10,814 nt of DNA from Peptoniphilaceae bacterium (GCA_029983595.1 JASBZD010000038.1:1-10814), one strand, 5' to 3'. Counted from the stretch's first letter, positions 1 to 6,795 are shown. Program-made: numbers and translations. The notes: generated from the sequence alone by a model not told the origin.

Positions 1-618
1 CTTAATATAGAGGAGATAATAAATCTTAATCCAGATGTAGTTTTTATGACTGATATGGCTACAAATGAAGAGTCTGTTAAAAAATTAGAAGATGCAGGTA
101 TAAATATCGTTATGACATCTGCTAAATCAATAGATGATACTTATGACTCTATTAAACTTATTTCTGAAGTTTTGAAAACTGAAGAAGCTGGGGAGAAAGT
201 TATAGAAAATATGAAAACTGAGTTTGAAAATCTTTCTAAAAATAAATCTGATAACGAAGGAAAGACAATATATTTTGAAATTTCTCCACTAGAATATGGA
301 CTATGGACTGCTGGATCTGATACTTTTATGGACGACATAGCAAATATTTTAGGCGCTTCAAATATTTTTCATGATGTAAAAGAGTTTAGCGAGATTTCTG
401 AAGAGGAAGTAATTAGTAGAAATCCAGATTATATAGTAGTTACATCTATGGGAGATAGCGAAGATATAATTAATGAGATTTTAAATAGAAAAGGATGGGA
501 AGATATTACTGCTATAAAAAATAAAAATATATTCCATTCTTATGACTCGACTATGACTAGACCTAGCCCAAGACTTGTAGATGGGGCTAAAGATATGCAA
601 GATTTATTAAATAAATGA
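1..618 (+). CDS. Iron-complex/cobalamin ABC transporter substrate-binding protein, 5'-truncated by window edge
   Basis: C-terminal portion of a FecB/BtuF-type periplasmic-binding-fold protein that captures a metal chelate (siderophore, haem) or cobalamin outside the cell and hands it to the permease encoded next. Frame 1 is open from base 1, and the residues before the first ATG (position 46) match the region around residue 110-120 of the paralogous protein at 2476-3420. That ATG is therefore internal, and the signal peptide and N-lobe lie outside the window. Visible family features are the NPDVVF strand, a long backbone helix (IDDTYDSIKLISEVL), YFEISPLEYGLWTAG, the NPDYIVV strand and a terminal RPSPRLVDGA segment. 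About half of the residues are identical by eye to the second binding protein. The stop codon overlaps the permease start as ATGA, indicating translational coupling and a shared mRNA. Family confidence is high; the ligand cannot be read from the sequence. Confidence 0.9.
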   Translation, partial: LNIEEIINLNPDVVFMTDMATNEESVKKLEDAGINIVMTSAKSIDDTYDSIKLISEVLKTEEAGEKVIENMKTEFENLSKNKSDNEGKTIYFEISPLEYGLWTAGSDTFMDDIANILGASNIFHDVKEFSEISEEEVISRNPDYIVVTSMGDSEDIINEILNRKGWEDITAIKNKNIFHSYDSTMTRPSPRLVDGAKDMQDLLNK

Positions 619-1628
619 AAAATGAAAAGTTTAAACCTTATCACTATTTAATTTTTATCCTAATATTTTTATTTACGCTTATCTTATGCGTTTCTATTGG
701 GAGCGTTAGGTTTGAGTTTAGAGAAGTTATAAAAATTTTTTATGATTATTTTAGGGGAGTGGATAATAGCCATCGCTCCTCTATTATATTGCAAGTAAGA
801 TTTCCTAGAGTGCTAGCTGCTGCTCTAGTAGGATCTATTTTATCGATTACTGGGGCTTCAATGCAGGGACTTTTAAGAAATCCATTAGCTGATGGTGGGA
901 CAATGGGGATAGTCTCAGGTGCATCATTAGGAGCAGTATTATCCATTGCTTTAGGATTTAGCACTGGCATGAGGATATCTGGAGTAGTGTTAATGTCTAT
1001 TTTATTCTCATTTATTTCTATTATGATAGTTTTATTTTTATCATATAGATTAGATTATAGCCTCTCTACTACGACGATAATTCTTCTGGGTGTTGTATTC
1101 TCCATGTTTACATCTAGTTTACGATCATTTATTATAGTTTTTTCTTCAAGTAAATTAGAGGCTATTACCACATGGTCTTTGGGAAGTCTATCGGGAAATT
1201 CGTATTTTAGTGTCTTACTCATGTTTATTTCACTGGTGATCTTTGGTGGAATTTTAATTTATCGTTCCACAGAGCTAGATGCGCTCTCATTAGGTGAAGA
1301 AAATGCTAAGAATATAGGGGTAGATGTAAAAAAAGTAAAATTAGAAATTCTTATTTGTGTATCTATACTTATAGGTATTTGCGTTTCTTTTAGTGGAACA
1401 ATTGGGTTTGTGGGACTTGTTGTACCGCATATACTTCGAAGGATATTTGGTCCGGGTCATAGGATGCTTTTAATTAGTTCAATTTTTGGTGGTTCAATAT
1501 TTTTAATGCTTATGGATCTAGTTTCTAGGACGATTCTAAGCCCGATAGAAATACCAGTAGGAGTAATTACGAGTTTTATAGGCTCAATTATATTTATTTA
1601 TACTTTTTATAAAATGAGGTCCAGATAA
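615..1628 (+). CDS. FecCD-family ABC transporter permease (iron siderophore/haem/cobalamin type)
   Basis: Integral membrane permease of 337 residues, the usual FecCD length, forming the transmembrane path as a homodimer. A hydrophobic first helix spans about residues 11-29. The family-typical RFPR (62-65) follows, then the MQGLLRNPLADGG block (83-95), several more hydrophobic helices, and the cytoplasmic ATPase-coupling stretch LSLGEENAKNIG (224-235). The conserved FVGLVVPHILRRIFGPGHR segment is at 265-283, and the C-terminal EIPVGVITSFIG motif at 312-323. The last motif normally ends GGPFF; here it reads GSIIF, a mild deviation. The start ATG lies inside the preceding stop (ATGA) with no good Shine-Dalgarno, so translation probably depends on coupling. 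Its own stop overlaps the ATPase start. BtuC, FhuB/G and HmuU all share this fold, so the substrate stays open. Confidence 0.95.
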   Translation: MKNEKFKPYHYLIFILIFLFTLILCVSIGSVRFEFREVIKIFYDYFRGVDNSHRSSIILQVRFPRVLAAALVGSILSITGASMQGLLRNPLADGGTMGIVSGASLGAVLSIALGFSTGMRISGVVLMSILFSFISIMIVLFLSYRLDYSLSTTTIILLGVVFSMFTSSLRSFIIVFSSSKLEAITTWSLGSLSGNSYFSVLLMFISLVIFGGILIYRSTELDALSLGEENAKNIGVDVKKVKLEILICVSILIGICVSFSGTIGFVGLVVPHILRRIFGPGHRMLLISSIFGGSIFLMLMDLVSRTILSPIEIPVGVITSFIGSIIFIYTFYKMRSR

Positions 1629-2392
1629 TGCTTGAGATAAAAAAATTATATGCAGGATATGGAAAAGAAGAAAATATAATAAAAGATTTAAATTTTAAAG
1701 TAAACGAAAATGATTTTTTTATTATTTTGGGTCCTAATGGAGCTGGAAAAACTACTATATTAAAATCTATATCTCAAAACATAGACTATACTGGAGAGAT
1801 TTTATTTAATAATCAGAACATAAAACATATAAGCACTAAAGATAGAGCTAAAATAATAGGGGTTTTATTACAGAGAAATTATGTAACATATTCCTATACT
1901 GTCAGAGAAATCGTAGAGCTTGGGCTATACTCTAAGTCTTACGGCTTTTTTGAAAAATCATTAGATAAAGATTATAAAGAAGAGCTAATCTATAACGCTA
2001 TTTTAGAGACTGGACTGTCGGGCTATGAAAATAGATCTGTCCTTACTTTATCTGGTGGTGAGATCCAAAGAGTATTTTTGGCTCAAGTTTTGGTACAAGA
2101 TCCAGATATATTAGTCCTAGATGAACCTACAAACCATCTAGATTATCCATACCAAGAAAAAATATTTGAAATAGTAGATAACTTTAGAAAAAAGGACAAT
2201 AAATCTGTAATAGCTGTAATACATGATCTAAAAATTGCAAGATATTATGGAGATAAAGCCATACTATTAAAAGATGGAAAGACCATAGGATATGGCGATA
2301 TAGAAGACGTAATGAGCAAGGATTTACTTAAAAAAGCATACGATATGGACATTCATAATTTTATGAATAGATTAAATAAAAAATGGGAGTAG
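1628..2392 (+). CDS. ABC transporter ATP-binding protein, FecE/BtuD type
   Basis: Cytoplasmic ATPase of 254 residues that powers the FecCD permease. All nucleotide-binding elements are intact: Walker A GPNGAGKT (35-42), Q-loop Q82, signature LSGGE (141-145), Walker B ILVLDE (161-166), a D-loop following at NHLD, and the switch histidine H199 in VIHD. Length and order fit the FecE/FhuC/BtuD group. The start ATG overlaps the permease stop (TAATG), and a GAGGT ribosome site at 1616-1620 lies inside the permease end, so the two are co-translated. No terminator follows, so transcription could continue into the second binding-protein gene. Nothing looks defective. The specific substrate depends on the binding proteins and is not known. 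Confidence 0.96.
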   Translation: MLEIKKLYAGYGKEENIIKDLNFKVNENDFFIILGPNGAGKTTILKSISQNIDYTGEILFNNQNIKHISTKDRAKIIGVLLQRNYVTYSYTVREIVELGLYSKSYGFFEKSLDKDYKEELIYNAILETGLSGYENRSVLTLSGGEIQRVFLAQVLVQDPDILVLDEPTNHLDYPYQEKIFEIVDNFRKKDNKSVIAVIHDLKIARYYGDKAILLKDGKTIGYGDIEDVMSKDLLKKAYDMDIHNFMNRLNKKWE

Positions 2393-2401
2393 TAAGTTTT
2401 A

Positions 2402-2437
2402 AATACTATATGAAATTTGATATAATATTATAGTATT
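2402..2437 (+). promoter_or_regulatory. Candidate extended -10 promoter inside a 9-bp inverted repeat, upstream of the second binding protein
   Basis: Perfect 9-base arms AATACTATA (2402-2410) and TATAGTATT (2429-2437) flank 18 bases. Between and into the right arm lies TGATATAAT (2418-2426), an extended -10 with a perfect TATAAT at 2421-2426. Bases 2421-2432 (TATAATATTATA) are a perfect 12-base palindrome. A 17-base spacing would place a weak -35 (TTTAAA) at 2398-2403. A repeat covering the promoter is the expected arrangement for a repressor operator, plausibly metal-responsive, but I see no convincing match to a standard Fur or DtxR site. The stretch is very AT-rich, so chance symmetry is possible. 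No T-tract follows, so it is not a terminator. Confidence 0.45.
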
Positions 2438-2475
2438 AAATTATATGATGTTAAATCTTAAGGAGTTAATAAAAT

Positions 2476-3420
2476 ATGAAAAGAAATCTCAAATTCTTAG
2501 TTTTAGTTTTATCTATACTTATATCTATAAATCTAGTATCGTGTTCTAATAATGAAATTAAAAATAATGAAATTAAAACAGACCCTAGCTCTAATGCTAA
2601 TATATTATTTTCGGTAAATGATAGGATGTTTAGAGATGTATATTTTGAGAAAGAGCCAAAAAAAGTTGTAGCTATCTATCCATCAGATGTTGAGATAATA
2701 GATTCTTTAGGACTTAGTGAAGCTATAATAGGTATTGGAAGCTATGTAGATAGACCAAAAAAAGTAATGGATAAACCTGTGGTATCAGATGGTGAAAGTT
2801 TAAATTTTGAAGATATTATAAAATTAAAACCAGATGTAGTCTTTACACAAAATCTAGCTTTTACACATGATCAGCTTAATGCCTTAACGGATAACAAAAT
2901 AAATGTAGTAATAACTAAGGCTAATACTATTGAAGAAACTTATCATACTATTGAACTTATTTCCAAAGTTATGGGAGAAAGTGAAAAAGGTGAAAAGATT
3001 ATAGAAGATATGAAATCTGCGTTTTTAGAAATGGGAAAAGATGCTGACAAAAATAAAGGTAAAAAAATCTATTTTGAAGTGTCTCCACTTGAAAAAGAGC
3101 TATGGGCAGCAGGATATGACACATATTTTGATGACTTATCTGATATATTAGGAGCAGAGAATATATTTGGAGATAGAGAAGGACTATTTATAGTAGATGA
3201 GGGTGAAGTGATATCAAAAGATCCAGACTATATTTTTACGATTTCTCTAGGAGATTCTGATGATGTAATAAATGAGATAAAAAATAGACCTGGCTGGGAA
3301 AATATTAGTGCGGTAAAAAATAATAGAATTTATAATGCAAAAGATCCAGCTATTTTTGACAGACCTAGCCCTTCATTAGTTAAAGCAGGACAAGAGGTAA
3401 GAGATTTATTAAATAAATAG
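2476..3420 (+). CDS. Iron-complex/cobalamin ABC transporter substrate-binding lipoprotein (second copy)
   Basis: Full-length FecB/BtuF-family binding protein of 314 residues. It has a lipoprotein signal: Lys/Arg at residues 2-3, a hydrophobic core at about 5-19 and lipobox LVSC with the lipidated cysteine at 23, so the mature protein is membrane-anchored on the outer face. A short Asn/Glu/Lys linker with a duplicated NNEIK unit (25-34) follows, then the N-lobe (IYPSDVEIIDSLGL, GIGSYVD), the KLKPDVVF strand, the backbone helix (TIEETYHTIELISKVM) and the C-lobe (YFEVSPLEKELWAAG, DPDYIF, RPSPSLV). A TAAGGAG site at 2459-2465 supports the ATG. It is paralogous to the truncated gene at 1-618 and no second permease or ATPase follows, so it probably shares the FecCD/ATPase pair. 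It could equally be a solo receptor with different ligand specificity. Confidence 0.93.
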   Translation: MKRNLKFLVLVLSILISINLVSCSNNEIKNNEIKTDPSSNANILFSVNDRMFRDVYFEKEPKKVVAIYPSDVEIIDSLGLSEAIIGIGSYVDRPKKVMDKPVVSDGESLNFEDIIKLKPDVVFTQNLAFTHDQLNALTDNKINVVITKANTIEETYHTIELISKVMGESEKGEKIIEDMKSAFLEMGKDADKNKGKKIYFEVSPLEKELWAAGYDTYFDDLSDILGAENIFGDREGLFIVDEGEVISKDPDYIFTISLGDSDDVINEIKNRPGWENISAVKNNRIYNAKDPAIFDRPSPSLVKAGQEVRDLLNK

Positions 3421-3425
3421 ATTTT

Positions 3426-3452
3426 AAGGAGTAAAATACTTGCTCCTTTTTT
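3426..3452 (+). terminator. Intrinsic terminator after the ABC importer block
   Basis: Arms AAGGAGTA (3426-3433) and TGCTCCTT (3441-3448) pair over 8 bp with one G-U, around a 7-base loop, and are followed by a run of six T (3447-3452). It lies 5 bases after the stop codon of the second binding protein and separates the importer from the str operon promoter. Confidence 0.88.
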
Positions 3453-3520
3453 AAATTATTCGGTAATATTAAGAAAAATTCATAATTATAAATAATATAT
3501 TAGCATTTTGTATAAATTAT

Positions 3521-3549
3521 TTGACAAGGCATATACGTGGTGGTAAAAT
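3521..3549 (+). promoter_or_regulatory. Main str operon promoter (SigA type, extended -10)
   Basis: TTGACA (3521-3526) matches the -35 consensus exactly. A 17-base spacer leads to TAAAAT (3544-3549), one mismatch from TATAAT, preceded by the extended -10 TG at 3541-3542. The 40 bases upstream are A/T tracts that could act as an UP element. The expected start is near 3555-3557, giving a leader of about 55 bases before rpsL. This is the strongest promoter in the window, as expected for ribosomal protein and elongation factor genes. Confidence 0.88.
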
Positions 3550-3557
3550 ACTATGGT

Positions 3558-3572
3558 GTGTAAATTATACAC
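3558..3572 (+). promoter_or_regulatory. Dyad/hairpin at the extreme 5' end of the rpsL transcript
   Basis: GTGTA (3558-3562) and TACAC (3568-3572) form a 5-bp stem with a 5-base loop. It begins one to three bases after the predicted transcription start. In RNA it would be a 5'-terminal hairpin that may slow decay; in DNA it could be a small operator. Short and only suggestive. Confidence 0.3.
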
Positions 3573-3610
3573 GCTGTTAATATATAAAATTAATGAGGAG
3601 GTAAAAGAGT

Positions 3611-4021
3611 ATGCCAACTATAAATCAGTTGATTAGAAGTGGGAGAAAAGCCCAAAAGAAAAAATCTAAATCACCTGCGTTATCAGTAAACTATAACACT
3701 CTTAGAAAGACTACTACAAAACACGAGTCTCCACAAAAAAGAGGAGTTTGTGTAGCTGTTAGAACAGTAACACCTAAAAAACCTAACTCAGCTTTAAGAA
3801 AAGTAGCAAGGGTTAGACTTTCTAACGATGAAGAAGTTATGGCTTACATCCCAGGAATCGGACATAACCTTCAAGAACACAGTGTTGTGTTAATTAGAGG
3901 GGGAAGAGTAAAAGATTTACCAGGGGTTAGATATCACATTATTAGAGGTACTTTAGATACTGCTGGAGTAACGGATAGAAAATCTTCAAGATCTAAGTAC
4001 GGCGCAAAGAAAGCTAAATAG
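3611..4021 (+). CDS. rpsL: 30S ribosomal protein S12
   Basis: Decoding-centre protein S12, 136 residues. It carries the extra N-terminal segment (about residues 25-40) seen in Bacillus and clostridial S12 relative to E. coli. The conserved core is intact: SPQKRGVC (40-47), TPKKPNSALRK (54-64), YIPGIGHNLQEHS (79-91), RGGRVKDLPGVRYH (97-109), and the C-terminal RSKYGAKK. K56 and K101 correspond to E. coli K43 and K88, the classic streptomycin-resistance positions; both are wild-type Lys, so nothing points to target-based streptomycin resistance. The ATG is placed by a strong GAGGAGGT at 3595-3602. It is first in the str operon, directly under the promoter at 3521-3549, with no rpoC just upstream. 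Confidence 0.99.
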   Translation: MPTINQLIRSGRKAQKKKSKSPALSVNYNTLRKTTTKHESPQKRGVCVAVRTVTPKKPNSALRKVARVRLSNDEEVMAYIPGIGHNLQEHSVVLIRGGRVKDLPGVRYHIIRGTLDTAGVTDRKSSRSKYGAKKAK

Positions 4022-4043
4022 GACAATCGAATAAAAGTTAAGA

Positions 4044-4080
4044 TGTCAATGTTCATTAATTTTATATATTAACATTGGCA
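4044..4080 (+). promoter_or_regulatory. Hairpin in the rpsL-rpsG intercistronic leader (possible S7 control site)
   Basis: TGTCAATGTT (4044-4053) pairs with AACATTGGCA (4071-4080) over 10 bp with one U-G, around a 17-base AU-rich loop. It lies in the 121-base gap between the rpsL stop and the rpsG GTG, long for tightly packed ribosomal genes. No T-run follows, so it is not a terminator. In E. coli, S7 represses translation by binding the rpsL-rpsG intercistronic RNA; a similar role here is inference. It could instead be an RNA processing or stability element. Confidence 0.45.
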
Positions 4081-4127
4081 CTATACGGCAAATGTCGAGT
4101 ACCTATGATTTTACTAAAATAAATGGT

Positions 4128-4135
4128 AAGGAGGG
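4128..4135 (+). promoter_or_regulatory. Ribosome binding site that fixes the rpsG GTG start
   Basis: AAGGAGGG is 7 bases upstream of GTG at 4143. It lies inside the frame that would open at the earlier ATG (4092), which has no comparable site, so it decides the start in favour of GTG. Confidence 0.92.
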
Positions 4136-4142
4136 AAGAAAC

Positions 4143-4613
4143 GTGCCAAGAAAAGGACATGTACCAAAAAGAGAAGTAATGCCAGATCCACTTTATCAAG
4201 ATAAGGTTATTACTAAATTAATAAATAACATTATGTTAGATGGAAAAAAAGGTAAAGCTCAAAAAATAGTTTATGGAGCGTTAGACCTTGTAGAAGAAAG
4301 AACTGGCAATGACGGAATCGAAGTTTTTAATAAAGCTTTAAATAACGTAATGCCACAACTAGAAGTTAAAGCTAGAAGAATCGGTGGTGCTACTTACCAA
4401 GTTCCGATGGAAGTTAGACCAGAAAGAAGAGAGACTTTAGGTCTTAGATGGTTAGTAAGATTTTCAAGAGAACGTGGTGAGAGAACTATGGTTGAAAGAC
4501 TAGCTGGAGAAATCATGGATGCTTCAAACGAATTAGGCGGAGCAGTTAAGAGAAAAGAAGAAATGCACAGAATGGCTGAAGCTAATAAAGCTTTCGCTCA
4601 CTACAGATGGTAG
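4143..4613 (+). CDS. rpsG: 30S ribosomal protein S7 (GTG start)
   Basis: S7, a primary 16S rRNA-binding protein that nucleates the 30S head and contacts E-site tRNA. From the GTG at 4143 it gives 156 residues beginning MPRKGHVPKRE, exactly the usual S7 length and N-terminus. The same frame is open back to an ATG at 4092, which would add 17 unrelated residues (MSSTYDFTKINGKEGRN); I reject that because no family member has them and AAGGAGGG sits 7 bases before the GTG. Conserved blocks include the rRNA-contacting KARRIGGATYQVPMEVRPER, then LRWLV, MVERLAGEIMDA, GGAVKRKEEMHRMAEANKAF and the final AHYRW. The next gene, fusA, begins 15 bases after the stop. The preceding gap holds a hairpin that may regulate this gene. 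Confidence 0.98.
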   Translation: MPRKGHVPKREVMPDPLYQDKVITKLINNIMLDGKKGKAQKIVYGALDLVEERTGNDGIEVFNKALNNVMPQLEVKARRIGGATYQVPMEVRPERRETLGLRWLVRFSRERGERTMVERLAGEIMDASNELGGAVKRKEEMHRMAEANKAFAHYRW

Positions 4614-4615
4614 TC

Positions 4616-4623
4616 AAGGGGGA
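4616..4623 (+). promoter_or_regulatory. Ribosome binding site that fixes the fusA TTG start
   Basis: AAGGGGGA ends 5 bases before TTG at 4629, in the short rpsG-fusA gap. It supports the TTG as the start; the next in-frame ATG (residue 16, in GIMAHID) would delete the start of the GTP-binding domain. Confidence 0.9.
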
Positions 4624-4628
4624 ATATT

Positions 4629-6698
4629 TTGGCTAGAAAAACACCTTTAGAAAAAATTAGAAATATTGGTATTATGGCTCATATCGATGCTGGTAAAACA
4701 ACAACTACTGAGCGTATACTATTATATTCAGGAAAAATCCATAAAATCGGTGAAACTCACGATGGTGGTTCACAAATGGACTGGATGGCTCAAGAAAAAG
4801 AGAGAGGTATCACTATTACCTCTGCAGCTACAACAGCTTTTTGGAAAAATCACCAATTAAATATTATCGATACACCAGGACACGTTGACTTTACAGTAGA
4901 AGTAGAACGTTCTTTAAGAGTATTAGATGGTTCAGTAGCGCTATTTGACGCTAAAAGCGGGGTTGAACCACAATCTGAAACAGTTTGGAGACAAGCTGAC
5001 AAATATCACGTACCAAGAATAGCTCACATTAATAAAATGGATACTACTGGGGCTGACTTTTTAAAATCAGTTAAAACTATTAAAGAAAGACTTCAAGCAA
5101 ATCCAGTTCCAATCCAACTTCCTGTAGGAGCGGAACATGACTTTGTAGGTATTATCGACCTTGTAAAAATGGAAGCTGATATCTATAAAGATGACCAAGG
5201 GTTTGAAATAGAAATTACTGAAATACCAGAAGATTTAAGAGATTTAGCTGAAGAGTATAGAGAAAACTTACTAGAAGCAGTTTCTGAGTTTGATGATGAG
5301 TTAATGGAATTATACCTTGAAGGTGAAGAAATTCCAGTAGATAAACTTAAAAAAGCAATCAGAAAAGCTACTCTAGCAGTAGATATGATCCCAGTAACTT
5401 GCGGATCTTCATATAAAAATAAAGGTGTACAACAGCTTCTTGATGCTATCGTAGATTATCTACCTTCTCCACTAGACATTCCATCTATTAAAGGTGAAAC
5501 TCCTGAAGGAGAAGAAGAAGAAAGACACGCATCTGATGACGAACCATTCTCAGCATTAGCATTTAAAATAGTATCTGACCCATACGTTGGTAAACTAGCT
5601 TACTTTAGAGTATATTCAGGAACACTTCAAGCTGGATCTTATGTTTATAACTCTACAAAAGGCAAAAAAGAACGTATCGGAAGAATTATGCAGATGCATG
5701 CTGATAAGAGAGAAGAAATTGAAGAAATCCACGCTGGAGAAATCGCTGCAGCTGTAGGGTTAAAAGATACAGGTACAGGTGATACACTATGTACTCAAGA
5801 TGATATTATTATCCTTGAACAAATGGAATTCCCTGAACCCGTTATCTCTGTAGCTATCGAACCTAAATCTAAAGGCGATCAAGATAAAATGACTCAAGCT
5901 TTAATTAAGCTTGCAGAAGAAGACCCTACTTTCAAAACTTATACTAATGAAGAAACTGGCGATATCATAATCGCAGGTATGGGTGAGCTTCACCTTGAAA
6001 TTATTGTAGATAGACTTTTAAGAGAATTTAGCGTAGAAGCTAATGTAGGTTCTCCACAAGTTTCTTACAGAGAATCTATTACAATACCATCTGAAGCTGA
6101 TACTAAATATGCTAGACAATCAGGTGGTCGTGGACAATATGGTCACGTTAAGATTAAAGTTGAGCCAGGTGAAGAAGGATCAGGATTTGAGTTTGTTAAC
6201 GCAATTACTGGTGGTGCTATCCCTAAAGAATATATTGGACCTACACAACAAGGTATCGAAGAAGCTCTTGAATCAGGGGTTCTAGGTGGATACAAAGTTC
6301 TAGATGTTAAAGTAACACTTTATGACGGATCTTACCACGAAGTCGATTCATCAGAAATGGCGTTTAAAATAGCTGGTTCTATGGCTATGAAAGAAGCTTT
6401 AAGAAATGGTAAACCACAACTTCTTGAACCAATGATGAAAGTTGAAATTACATCTCCAGAAGAATATATGGGTGATGTAATCGGAGATATCAACTCTAGA
6501 CGTGGACAAGTAGAAGGTATGGAATCTGTTAATAATGCACAAATTATTAAAGCATACGTTCCACTTGGAGAAATGTTTGGTTATGCTACATCTTTAAGAT
6601 CTAACACTCAAGGTAGAGCAACTTACTCTATGCAATTTGATCACTACTCAGCTGTACCACAAAGTATGGTAGAGCAAATTACTGGTAATAAAAACTAG
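4629..6698 (+). CDS. fusA: Translation elongation factor G (TTG start)
   Basis: GTPase of 689 residues that drives ribosomal translocation and, with RRF, recycling. From the TTG the protein begins MARKTPLEKIRNIGIMAHID, as in canonical EF-G. The G domain is intact: P-loop AHIDAGKT (17-24), switch region with RGITITSAAT (59-68), DTPGH (81-85) with catalytic H85, NKMD (135-138) and GSSYKNKG as G5. Domain II follows (EPFSALAFKIVSDPYVGKL), then domain III (EEDPTF, GELHLEI), domain IV with SGGRGQYGHVKIKVEP, and domain V with EPMMKVEITSPEEYMGDVI and a C-terminal MEQITGNKN-like tail. Length and the single copy in str context mark it as the housekeeping EF-G rather than a TetM-like protection protein. 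Codon use is more biased than in the importer genes, fitting high expression. Confidence 0.99.
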   Translation: MARKTPLEKIRNIGIMAHIDAGKTTTTERILLYSGKIHKIGETHDGGSQMDWMAQEKERGITITSAATTAFWKNHQLNIIDTPGHVDFTVEVERSLRVLDGSVALFDAKSGVEPQSETVWRQADKYHVPRIAHINKMDTTGADFLKSVKTIKERLQANPVPIQLPVGAEHDFVGIIDLVKMEADIYKDDQGFEIEITEIPEDLRDLAEEYRENLLEAVSEFDDELMELYLEGEEIPVDKLKKAIRKATLAVDMIPVTCGSSYKNKGVQQLLDAIVDYLPSPLDIPSIKGETPEGEEEERHASDDEPFSALAFKIVSDPYVGKLAYFRVYSGTLQAGSYVYNSTKGKKERIGRIMQMHADKREEIEEIHAGEIAAAVGLKDTGTGDTLCTQDDIIILEQMEFPEPVISVAIEPKSKGDQDKMTQALIKLAEEDPTFKTYTNEETGDIIIAGMGELHLEIIVDRLLREFSVEANVGSPQVSYRESITIPSEADTKYARQSGGRGQYGHVKIKVEPGEEGSGFEFVNAITGGAIPKEYIGPTQQGIEEALESGVLGGYKVLDVKVTLYDGSYHEVDSSEMAFKIAGSMAMKEALRNGKPQLLEPMMKVEITSPEEYMGDVIGDINSRRGQVEGMESVNNAQIIKAYVPLGEMFGYATSLRSNTQGRATYSMQFDHYSAVPQSMVEQITGNKN

Positions 6699-6714
6699 TA
6701 GTAGTTCAAACTGC

Positions 6715-6743
6715 TTGAAATATTAAATAAAATAAGTTATTAT
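6715..6743 (+). promoter_or_regulatory. Candidate internal promoter for tuf
   Basis: TTGAAA (6715-6720) and TATTAT (6738-6743) each have one mismatch to consensus and are separated by exactly 17 bases. It lies in the 97-base fusA-tuf gap, about 50 bases before the tuf ATG. EF-Tu is made in excess over EF-G, and a separate tuf promoter would give that. In DNA this AT-rich such matches arise by chance, hence moderate confidence. Confidence 0.45.
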
Positions 6744-6763
6744 TAGAAATATATATAAACAAA

Positions 6764-6780
6764 AATTTAAACTTTAAATT
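6764..6780 (+). repeat. 17-bp near-perfect palindrome before the tuf ribosome site
   Basis: AATTTAAA (6764-6771), a single C, then TTTAAATT (6773-6780) are perfect 8-base arms. The element ends 3 bases before the tuf AGGAGGA (6784-6790). As RNA it would be a weak all-AU stem with an imposed loop; as DNA it could be a protein site. It is low complexity, and chance is possible. Confidence 0.4.
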
Positions 6781-6795
6781 CTTAGGAGGAATATA

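Noticed and set aside
46..48. ATG at 46 as the start of the first binding protein
   Set aside because: The frame is open to base 1 and the upstream residues align with the middle of the paralogue, so this Met is internal.
2393..2475. The inverted repeat before the second binding protein as a terminator
   Set aside because: The stem is all but free of G-C pairs, the loop is 18 bases and no T-run follows.
4092..4142. N-terminal extension of S7 from an ATG at 4092
   Set aside because: It has no Shine-Dalgarno, it adds residues not found in S7, and the strong AAGGAGGG at 4128-4135 points to the GTG at 4143.
4629..6698. The EF-G frame as a TetM-like ribosomal protection protein
   Set aside because: It has canonical EF-G domain motifs and length, and sits between rpsG and tuf; it is the housekeeping factor.
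6705..6719. TTCAA-ACTGC-TTGAA hairpin after fusA as a terminator
   Set aside because: It is only a 5-bp weak stem with no T-tract, and its right arm coincides with the candidate tuf -35.
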